DNA of 64,000 nt, from contig JBAIAA010000120.1 of assembly GCA_037893245.1 (NCBI GenBank), forward strand, positions 558,001-622,000, given 5' to 3'. Of this stretch, positions 56,082 through 64,000 are shown one piece after another. The position numbers and the translations under genes were made by a program. The notes under the pieces were generated by a model. That model was given only the letters and a program-made list of their open reading frames with translations. It made no database searches and had not been told where the DNA came from. The stretch's first letter is position 1. Each line of letters begins with the position of its first letter. Source of the stretch: Crossaster papposus. Its lineage: Eukaryota; Echinodermata; Asteroidea; Velatida; Solasteridae.

Positions 56082-59000
56082 GAAATTTGAATTACATGTT
56101 GAAGGACTCCATGTGGATTGTGGAAATTGAAAAAAAAAAAAACTAAATGGGTAATTTTAAAAGAATTTTTGACTCTACTTTGGCAACAAATTTGGACAGT
56201 ATGGCTTAGTTCTGAGGAGATATTTAGGCGTTTGTGTTTTGAGACGCGGTCGTCACTGGGACTTATAGGTAGGGGTGATCTGAAATTCGGTACCCTCTGG
56301 AGACCTGAACACAATGTGTATACAGTATAATGGAAACAAAAGGTCTCCGGAGGGTAAATTTCTATAGATGAATAGGTCTCCACTGGGAATTTCACGAATT
56401 AGATTTTTGGAGTGTACTCAAATTACTCAAAAACTAGGTTTAGGATGTGGGTTAGGGTTAGTGTTTGGGTATAATATAGGGTATATTGGGTCGAAATTTT
56501 AACCCAGGAAATTAATTGTGGTTGAAATAGGAGCATTTTTAAAAAGGTGCCCGACTTTTTAAGCAGTTTGTACACGAGAACAAAGAGATGTCTCCACTGG
56601 GATACAAATTTGAGAGTCAATGGTCGATAAAACCGAAAATCTAAAATAGTCTCACCGTGTATTTTACCTTTCTTAAGGTCTAGGGGTTGAGGTGTTATTC
56701 TTTCACTTTCCGGTCTACTGATGACTGTGTCTTCGTTACTGGGGGCGTGAAGCACCGATTCCGAGGCGTAACTTGGTTCACTGGCTTCTGTGTCTGCACT
56801 CGATAACGAAACATCGTCCTATATTCAAATAAAAGAAAGAAACAAATTGAAAGATTGACCATAAAATAATGAATGTACATGAAGCAAAAAATTGTTCTGA
56901 TTAACTGTAAAATACAGAATCACACATTTGTGTGATATTACAATTTTGAAGGAAAAATAATGGTGAGATGGGCCTATTTTATAATTATAACTAAATTAGT
57001 AATTAATATACCTCCAAATAGGCACTTGGGAAGACAATTCCATAGAGATGTACACAAACTTAAAACAGTCTTAACTTGTTTACCCTAACCCTTTTCTCTA
57101 AGATCTTCGAGATTTATGCTATTTAGACCAAAATCTGTCGTTCTAGGACAAAAATAACTCCCGTTCTAGGACAAAAATAACTCCCAAATATTGTTTTTTT
57201 AGGGTAGCTAGACACTTAGGGAGACACTGAAATGTCTCCCTAAGTGCCACTGTCTCCTTATTACCTAAAAACTTACGCTAATTTGTCTCCTCAAATGCCT
57301 ATTTGGAAGAATTACCTAGATTCTGTACACAGGTTGATAAATAATAAACTGAAAATAAATTGAAAATACACCAACTTTGCGCTTTCGGTCAGGGGAAAAA
57401 GGGAGAGTCCCTAAATTGTTGCCATGTTTGTTCGATTAATGGCAGGACAGGACAATAATATGAAGTGAAGCCACCAAGAAAAGAAAAACAAGGGGGTCTG
57501 GCTGGGGAACGTGTGGGGAAAAGACATTTTCCTCCAAAACAAAGTGGATTAAGGAGAATTCCCAGTTTGTCGGCGTGTATGGAATTTATTTCCTTGAGGA
57601 AAAAAAAATATGTAAGTTCTGTAGTGTAAAGAAAGTACATGTACATGTAGGTAGGCATACAAACACGATGAACCGTAACCAATGACATTGTCATTGTCAC
57701 TGTCACTGTCAGGCTGGCCTACTTTAGTTTAGAAATGATCGAGGTCAAGCTAGGCTAAAATTTGTTCTTACCACCAAACGTAAACAGATGTTTAAGTTAC
57801 AACTCCGATTCAACATGTTACGAGACATTGATGTAACAGGAATCCTAAGTGTGATTTTTGGTAACAGTTAACTTAGTTAAAGCCAGGGAAATGGCAATAA
57901 ACTTGACGATCAATGTTCAAGTTAGCCCGCGATTTTGTTATGGCCGGCCAAAACAAACCGATACCGCTCCAGCTCCTTATTGGTCGGTTTGGAAGCTAAA
58001 ACTTGCGACCAATCAACGACGAGGAGGTATTCCTTTTTTGTAAAATGACTAGAGAGGGCGCGTTTGATTATTAATTTTTATTAATTGGCTTCGTCTTCGT
58101 CTTTGGCTTAAGGCGATTTTTGACTCCCAACTGCAAGATCTCCAGCCACATTCTTACGCCTGTTGTACTTCAGAAACTTTCACTCGATTGATGTGAACCC
58201 AAAAGTTAGACTATTTCAATTTTCTTCCATTTCTATTTGCTTCTCAGTATTTCGGAATTCGGAGGCGAAGCCAAAGCCAAAGACGAAGCAACGGTTTCGA
58301 AAAGGCCCTATGTGCGCCTAAACGATCGTCGAATTAATTATCCAATGTTTAATAAAGTGCTTAGTTTTGGCCAATTGTGTAATAATTTCGCAGAACAATA
58401 CCAAAATGGTTGTTGGCTAAAGTTGTTTAATATTTTCAAGACGAATTCGCCTTGTAATTATAATTTTATTGGAAAACACCGGCGACAAAAGAAAGACAAA
58501 CAAAATGTCCAGATTTTGTACATGTACATGTAACGTAGACCTACATCATGTATTAACAAGACTAAGGAGAAAACAAGTATATTTTGTCTCAACGGTGCGT
58601 ATCCGCTATACCCAAGCCACCTTGGGTCGATTTAATGTAGAGAAATCCTTTAAACTATACATTTTTATTCCCCAGCTTGCGACAAGACTTTCGATTTTGT
58701 CCGTACATACCCTGCGGGTTTAGCATGCGGCGAACCCGAGAGTCAATCTTGTATTAATGCAAGCATTTACGAGTACGACGATCGTGATTTGGCGAGGTCC
58801 TTCAACCCGTGTACCGTACCGTGCCCGAATCGTCTCGGTGATGAGTTTTCTTGCGGCAGTAAACGCGCATGTGCACGTACATGTGTGTTCAGTCGCATTA
58901 CACGTAAAATCATGTACATCCACATGTTATTGTACACAATTTGTGCATCAATTCGCGTTTTTGTATCACTGTGGAGACATGGCTTTGTTCTCGTGTACAA

Positions 59001-62000
59001 CAATGGTTCGAAAGTAGAGCACGTTTTTCAAAATGCTCCCATTTTAACCACAATTATTTTCCTGGGTTGAAATGTCGACCCAATATAGCCTACCCTATAT
59101 TATACCCTAACCCAAACACTAACCCTAACCCACATTATAACCCTAGTTTTTGAGTAATTTAAGTACAATTCAAAAATCTAATTCGTGAAATTCCTAATGG
59201 AGACCTATTCATCTATAGAAATTACCCTTTGGAGACCTTTTCACTCCCATTGTCCCCATTGTGTTCAAGTCTCTAGAGGGTACCGTATTTCGCACCGCTG
59301 TGCTCGGAGGCATTCGAATCACGACGTGCAAACTGAGCACGGTAGTAATGCGAATCGAACGCTCATACTAGTACCACACGTCGAGCATGCCTGCACAAAC
59401 CATGACAAAATATTTTAACAAAAATCATCGCTGTAAGGCAAGATCGCCTATTCACGCACAATTCAGCTGACGACAGCTGCAAATAAGATTTGTATTCTTT
59501 AGGAATATTTCAACAAACGACCAGATCAATGGTGTAAATCATCGTCGTTATAGATGCAATGGCGTCATTACCCCAAGTGACTTATAGATAGAAGACCCCC
59601 CACGTATATCGTGAGCCCTCTGGCGTTCAAGTTGGTATTATTTGCATGTTGGTAAATAACAATTTTGTATAATAATCGAGACTGCTATTACTAGCGGTAG
59701 TTGAAGCCAGAAGCAGAATGATGCGCCTGTATGTTTTCAAATAAAGCTTTAACATTGACCATTTTGCGTCTGCAGTAAACTTAAGGTCACAATTATTATT
59801 ACAAATCGCTACAACTCGGCAAGATAGCTTATTATATATTTACGCAAAATACCAAACGCACTACAGACTGTCAATTATTTGCTTGACTTGTTTAAATGCG
59901 TATGCTAATGCAAGTGTGTGTGTGTGCTGTTCAATACAGCCGTGCTAATCGGCGCGACCTTCACGAACGCGCCGCTTGCTCGATCCATCTCCCCCCATTC
60001 ATCCATCTGTAACCGACCGGTTTTTGTGTTGGTGTCCGGGATGTGCAATTTTGCCGCCTCGCATAAGTAACGGGGGGGGGGGGGGAGAAAATGGACCTAC
60101 ATTTAGTGGAAACTACAGCTTGGTGACCCCCCCTTCCTCCGTCTCAAATTGGTTGTGGTTATTATTCCTTAATTTTCACCATTTTAACCACGCAAGGGCA
60201 AAATTGGTATAGACCATTTCAGATATAGACGCTGTGCCCGGGATACTCGTTAACGACGTAGTTCTTAACTTGCGAATGCGCGGGAGTGTTCGGTGGGTTT
60301 TCTGCGAATGTTATCGCGATTGAACGATAGGAATACGACATTATGAAACTAAAAAACAATGACAAATATTAATTATACTGTATGTCGATGTTTACTTTTG
60401 TTGTGGGATGAGTAAGTTTTATTTGGGTTTTTCATTTTAAAAAATGGTTCAAATAATTATATTTTGCGATTTCAATGTCGGGCTCATTTTTTTTGGAGTT
60501 ATTCTCGTACGTTGTTTTTATTTTTCTTCTATGATTGTCTTTATTTCTCAAAAAATACGATTCCCGAGAAGAACAACAAAAGTGGGACTTTCTATCGAGA
60601 AATCGATGAAACAAAATTCCGGATTTCGATAAGTCTGCTAGTATTAAACCGGCCCAAGCCTCAAAATCGAGTCGAGAAGTAAACAAAACAAAATCATGTA
60701 CAGGAAAAAAACGCTGTTATTATAAAAACTTAGTGAGCGTTAACTGTATTTTCTGAAGTATAATGTTTTTTATTGACTGTATATGTGACCCGCTCTGCAA
60801 AAATGAGTCTGATGTCGGAAAATACATTTTTTACGTAAAGGGCTGTTTATTGTCTCGGAGGTGATTTTTTTTTAACAAATAATATTTTAGTTTTAAGGCA
60901 TTTTGGTTTCTCCAACACATAGATTTTCAGATCTGATCGATTGAAAAGATTGTTTTGATCCCTAAATTAAAATTAATACAGGTTTTGTCATTCTCTTACC
61001 ATAGCATCTGAATGGTCTGATGAAGCACTACAATTGTAAATCTTCATTTCTCTCAAAGACATTTTTAGTATAACTGAGAAAAAGCAAATTTCCCATACTT
61101 TAAAAGACCAATGCTTTACACTACAGCTTTGTGCCATATATCAAATGAAAGCTTATTTCCTGCTTTTCCTGACCAACTGTACAATTGAAAAAAACATTTT
61201 TAACACATCAGACTCATTTTTGCAGAGTGGGTCACATATTACATGTACGTTCTGGGTCTTTCGTTTTACTGCAAGTCGAAAGTCCATAGTAAGTAGAGTT
61301 CGCTTGAATTATCCCCTCGATACGAGAAAAAAAAAAGTCACAAGCCAATTACAGCGTCGCATCGATTGATAAACCGCTCATTTAAATTAATTTGGTAGAT
61401 TTCATTTTTGTGTGTTTTTGATATCGCGATCTTTCGCGCGGAACCCACAGATGGCCTATTGTCTAGACTTCTCACAACCGTTGTATTTTATTCAAAGGTT
61501 TCAGGGAAAGAAAAAAAAGAGTTGTTCGGTCTTCCGAAAGTTCCCTATTTTTGCAGTAATTGACGTATTTAGGATGTCGCGCCTGGTGTCAGTCTAGTTT
61601 AGTCGTGCCAGGACTGCCTGCGTGCCGTGTTTTTCGGCTTCCGAAACGCACTTGCTATAAAAAAAAAGGGGGGGGGCGAGATTTGCGTTTGGCTAGTGGT
61701 TCTTTGACAATAGGTAGTTGAGACCAGGGTGATCTCTGCACGAAATCAGCTTTGTTTTACCGTATGGTTATCCTAGGGGTGGGGAGAGGAGTGGGGGGGG
61801 GGGGGGGGGGGGGAGGAGAGGAGGGGAGAGGGGGAGGGGGGAGGGGTAGGTGCTCAACCACTGAACACAAAGCCCGTGTATAAATAATGGCCTTGCAGAC
61901 AACACCATTCTATATAGGTCCATAGGTCCGGGACACCGTATGGTATCGCCATTAATTAAAAATGTCCAACTCTGAAGTTGAAGAAGCCGTTATCACATAA

Positions 62001-63564
62001 TTGCGGACTGGAGAATCACTTTCACCAAGACATCATCATTTTGGATGCTAAACCTATTCACCGTATGATAAAACCCGCATACCGGGACCGCGTACTATTA
62101 CTAGGCATTACCTCTATGCCTAGCGGTTCTGGGTAAAGACACGGTCCACGCGCGCCCTCTTAAATTATCTCTGCGTCACCAGAAACGGGGCCCGGTACGG
62201 GGGCAATAGGGTTTTGCATGGGACATGAAAGCAGCTTGAAAATGCAGCTTGCGGGGCAGAGAAGGTTGGTGATAGGGGTAACAGGCCCCGTGGCCGGCCC
62301 CACGAAGCCGAGGGAACACATGCACGACAAAAATGTGGCCCCGGACCCCGCCGTTAGAATCCTGCGGTCGCGTGCGGGGCACGGGGCACGCGGGGCCCGG
62401 GCCTTATATGGCGGCGTGCCAAATGACATGGGGTGCAAGATTTTTTTTTTTTCAATCTCTCTCTCTTTCGTTCTATCCTGCATCCGGCCGTGTTATATGT
62501 CCTGTATCACTACACCGTGTGATACAGTGGGCCTTCTGATCTGTAGGGTATGGGGGGAGGACTCTCGTTATTATATTTTCTTTGGCTGATATGATAAGTA
62601 CACGATAACAGGACGGCAGTTCGGCCGTTTGATAAATAGGTGGGTGTCATTGTGGTATGCGTGGATCCTATAGTCGACATATTTGTTGCAATTGAAACGG
62701 AATAACATTTATCAAACAGGAGAAGAAGAAAAAAATAAGAAAACCTTAGCACTGTAAATGAAAAGTCTATTTATTTTAAATCCAATACATTTACGTATAG
62801 ACATCCCCATCAAAGCGAAACAACTACAATCATGTATATTTGTAAAAATAAAAAAGGTTATGTAATTTGCACTAAAAGTTAATTTAATTTTTTAATTTTA
62901 ATTATTTTTTTTATTTAAAAAAAAGAAAGATTATTTTTTTCAAGGAAAACTGACGAAGCTTCCATTTAATGAAGGGGTAGACGGGTGTGACTTCTTTTAC
63001 GACACGACAAGTTTACTATTTTATGCAATTGTTTGTGTAAGATTTGCCTGTAAATTTGCACTTTATATCTGCATTTAGTGTCAACATAAATAGGTATTAC
63101 TGGTCGAATGATGTAAAGAAGTCTATAAATACTAACGCGGTACTGGCATTGTTAGCAAAATGACACCCCTAAGCAATGGGATCGGCCGCTAGTGTCTGTA
63201 GAAAATAAATGTAATAATAGTAGAATTCTATTGGGTTTCTTTAACAAGCTGTTATAAACTAGCAGACTAATGGTTGCTATGCAAACATTGTCTTATAGAG
63301 TTAGCGCCTTGTAGTCTACGATCGTTCTGTCTAATGCCATTTCCAGTTGCTACCGGGTACAAATTAAGGGTGGTAGTGTCCGAAACAAGCGGTTTGTTTT
63401 TTACCGTGTTCATTGAAGAGATACCCAGAGAAGGGTGTTTTAAATATCGGCCGCTGCGCCAAGCTGCATTCACTCACCTGGCGGACTCGCATGGCGTCGC
63501 GAATTGTGCCGACTTGGGACGCCATAGACGCCAAGAAATGCGACATGTCTTGCCCGTCAACCAT
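44502..63564 (-). CDS. NOL4: NOL4/NOL4L-family nuclear protein, 464 aa, eight coding exons
   Basis: Member of the NOL4/NOL4L family of nuclear proteins of poorly known function. Exons from the 5' end: 63,564-63,478; 56,818-56,668; 54,131-53,875; 52,427-52,233; 50,832-50,629; 49,737-49,612; 45,641-45,428; 44,662-44,502. GT-AG borders and 1,395 nt in frame. Diagnostic core, residues 225-298: [56 protein letters not shown] (probable NLS), preceded by an Asp-rich run (200-209). Then [20 protein letters not shown] and the C-terminal [21 protein letters not shown]. The first exon ([17 protein letters not shown]...) is not family-typical; it is joined by phase and a good donor, so the true start could lie outside the window. 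Size is close to human NOL4L (436 aa). Confidence 0.9.
44884..45350 (+). repeat. Three tandem copies of a SINE core
   Basis: The block with TTCTTGGGCAAGACACTTGA and CTCTCCACCCAGGAGTATAA occurs three times with starts about 146-152 bp apart, each with an AGTGTTTACGRCATTC lead. They lie in the last NOL4-like intron. Confidence 0.8.
45642..49611. other. NOL4-like intron 6 with repeats
   Basis: No exon on the coding strand was recognised. Holds a 22-C run (47,126-47,147), a 159-bp tandem duplication (47,546-47,760), the 737-bp element (47,780-48,516) and a GC-rich patch at 48,840-49,140. That patch carries an 87-codon + strand open frame of unknown meaning. Confidence 0.5.
47773..48523. mobile_element. 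737-bp TIR element with 7-bp target duplication and paralogous empty site
   Basis: The element 47,780-48,516 begins CATGGAGGAAGGAAAACAGA and ends with its complement; the TIRs extend about 29 bp. GTCTGAA flanks both ends (47,773-47,779 and 48,517-48,523). The surrounding sequence is tandemly duplicated, and the other copy (47,614-47,620) has a single GTCTGAA and no insert. The 117-codon open frame inside was not recognised as a transposase. Confidence 0.88.
50159..50403. mobile_element. CAGGGGCC MITE, copy 2
   Basis: CAGGGGCCAATTCCATGGAG ... CTCCATGAATTTGGCCCCTG hairpin in NOL4-like intron 5; a fragment of the right end recurs at 50,505-50,548. Confidence 0.75.
50410..50661. repeat. Tandem duplication that copied an exon edge and its splice donor
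   Basis: Sequence around the 3' edge of the NOL4-like core exon (GGGAGCGTACCGAGTCAACC, donor at 50,627-50,628) is repeated 147 bp downstream in the direction of transcription, at 50,473-50,505. The GTACGC donor is intact (50,480-50,481) and about 24 exon bases are retained. A MITE-end fragment sits between the copies. Confidence 0.75.
51262..51571 (-). mobile_element. tRNA-derived SINE, minus strand
   Basis: On the minus strand: head with TGGTCCAGTGGTTACCGTG (A-box region) and GAGTTCGAACCCTGGC (B box), body with TTGGGCAAGACACTTTGCTA and CCACCCAGGAGTATAAATGG, and an AAAGCGCTATATAAAA 3' domain. The (ATT)n tail is at 51,261-51,275. A partial copy lies at about 51,060-51,150. Confidence 0.8.
51775..52001. 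mobile_element. CAGGGGCC MITE, copy 3 (eroded ends)
   Basis: GGGGCCAATTTTAAAGAGCT ... AGCAGCTATATGTGGAATTG, with the same TTGCTTAGCATGA arms as copies 1 and 2. Confidence 0.7.
53113..53545. mobile_element. TATGTGACC foldback MITE, copy 3
   Basis: TATGTGACCTGTCATCACAA ... TTGTGATGACAGGTCACATA: perfect TIRs of more than 30 bp continuing into GAGCGTAAAGTCG / CGACTTTACGCTC. Ends in TA, suggesting a Tc1/mariner-like TA target. In NOL4-like intron 3. Confidence 0.85.
54788..55157. mobile_element. GATACACCATT MITE, copy in NOL4-like intron 2
   Basis: TTAAAGGTAGTATACACCAT at the left and ATGATGTATCCTACCTTTAA at the right; inner TTTGCTGGATGCCTAGAATC and CTTAATAATTCGGTAGTAAA shared with other copies. 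Confidence 0.75.
55195..55290. repeat. Dispersed repeat also present inverted at 46,960-47,095
   Basis: AAAATACTACTTGAGTAAAC, GAGAATTGAGTAGTATTTTG and CCCCAAATGAATGCCTAG match the complement of 46,965-47,060. A small mobile or palindromic repeat is likely. Confidence 0.55.
56051..56080 (+). repeat. Run of 30 G
   Basis: An uninterrupted G30 tract in NOL4-like intron 2; C-rich on the transcribed (minus) RNA strand. Comparable homopolymers are C22 at 47,126 and C20 at 63,673, and there is a G-rich tract at 61,792-61,850. Exact lengths may be affected by sequencing. Confidence 0.8.
56245..56550 (+). repeat. ~300-bp dispersed repeat, copy A
   Basis: Contains TCTATAGATGAATAGGTCTC, GTGGGTTAGGGTTAGTGTTT and AGGGTATATTGGGTCGAAAT. 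An inverted copy is at 58,985-59,305, so the pair flanks about 2.4 kb and NOL4-like exon 2. Confidence 0.8.
58985..59305 (-). repeat. ~300-bp dispersed repeat, inverted copy B
   Basis: Complement of copy A: TCTATAGAAATTACCCTTTG, AACCCAAACACTAACCCTAA, GACCCAATATAGCCTACCC. Differences are scattered substitutions and short indels. Confidence 0.8.
60781..61241. mobile_element. TATGTGACCC foldback MITE, copy 4
   Basis: TATGTGACCCGCTCTGCAAA ... TTTGCAGAGTGGGTCACATA with AATGAGTCTGAT / ATCAGACTCATT continuing the arms. Same end motif as copies at 35,018, 41,338 and 53,113 but unrelated interior. Confidence 0.82.
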
Positions 63565-63956
63565 GTTTGGAACCTCCCGATTCCCCCTTAAAATGCACTA
63601 CAAAATATACCACTCTAGCCCAAACACTAGAAAGGCTAGTAATTCCAGCACGATATGTTAGACCGAGAAACTCCCCCCCCCCCCCCCCCCCCACTTAGTC
63701 CCCCATCCCTTTACACTCTCTAGACTATATTGTTACCTAACGCACCCCATACAAACCTATAACGAATTCCTAAGAAACCACAACCTTCCACAAACCCAAT
63801 GACCACCACAATATCTCGCTTCATAATTATTATGACTCTATAGCCCCGACATGAAAAAGCTTCGAATACACGGTCGCGAAACCATTATGCATCTGTTTTT
63901 TTCTTTTCAAACCCAAAATTAACTTTTTGTTGCTATATTTTGCAGGCTTTCTGAGG

Positions 63957-64000
63957 AACCCGACACCATTTTTCGTTTCAGGTCAAAGGACGAGGATAAA
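63957..64000 (+). CDS. Possible exon start of an unidentified gene, cut by the window edge
   Basis: A good acceptor (GTTGCTATATTTTGCAG, with TTTTTTTCTTTTC upstream) is followed to the window end by an open frame, read LSEEPDTIFRFRSKDEDK after one phase base. I recognise no family. Short, so it could be chance. Confidence 0.25.

Larger units (their letters stand above)
56819..63477. other. NOL4-like intron 1
   Basis: 6.7 kb with no recognised exon. Besides listed repeats it has a small inverted pair (CTTCGTCTTCGTCTTTGGCTT 58,089 / AAGCCAAAGACGAAGC 58,274), a GC-rich CpG-dense patch at 62,140-62,430 and G-rich tracts. The patch might be a promoter or another repeat; I cannot tell. Confidence 0.45.

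Noticed and set aside
62160-62483. 107-codon minus frame in the GC-rich patch as a gene
   Set aside because: Composition-driven, no splice context or recognisable family.

Overview
The window is animal nuclear DNA. Genes are split by GT-AG introns, poly(A) signals and a TATA/TOP-type ribosomal promoter are visible, and the introns are packed with short DNA-transposon derivatives (MITEs) and tRNA-derived SINEs. Protein similarity and general texture suggest a marine invertebrate deuterostome, most likely an echinoderm. That placement is inference and was not tested.

Layout. 1-540: featureless. 540-7,670: a very large 21-bp minisatellite (seven codons per unit) with higher-order repeats, interrupted by a 941-bp inserted element. 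8,005-8,435: a foldback element with an array of NotI-type palindromes. 8,684-13,330 (+): RPS12, six exons, with a C/D-box snoRNA copy in each of three successive introns, probably SNORD100. 15,008-31,465 (-): PRIM2, DNA primase large subunit, 13 exons; all four Fe-S cysteines are present. A single-coding-exon RING-NHL ubiquitin ligase gene (16,897-19,638, +) appears to sit inside PRIM2's ~9-kb last intron. 31,727-39,287 (+): MECR, mitochondrial enoyl-CoA reductase, nine exons, divergent from PRIM2 with 261 bp between start codons. 39,300-44,500: SINE, foldback elements and an AT-rich tract that may be 3' UTR of the next gene. 44,502-63,564 (-): a NOL4/NOL4L-family gene, eight coding exons. 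A possible exon start of another gene lies on the + strand at the right edge.

The reconstructed exon chains of RPS12 (141 aa), MECR (371 aa), PRIM2 (539 aa) and NOL4-like (464 aa) all keep frame across every junction. These genes are mostly housekeeping: translation, replication priming, mitochondrial fatty-acid synthesis and ubiquitylation. They do not form a pathway.

The unusual content is in the non-coding DNA. It includes the intronic snoRNA triplet, a minisatellite built from the PRIM2 exon-9 splice donor, a duplicated donor in NOL4, and a transposon family with 7-bp target duplications. That family is seen as a 737-bp copy with a paralogous empty site and as a 38-bp copy made almost only of its terminal repeats. 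Several nested insertions can also be ordered in time.
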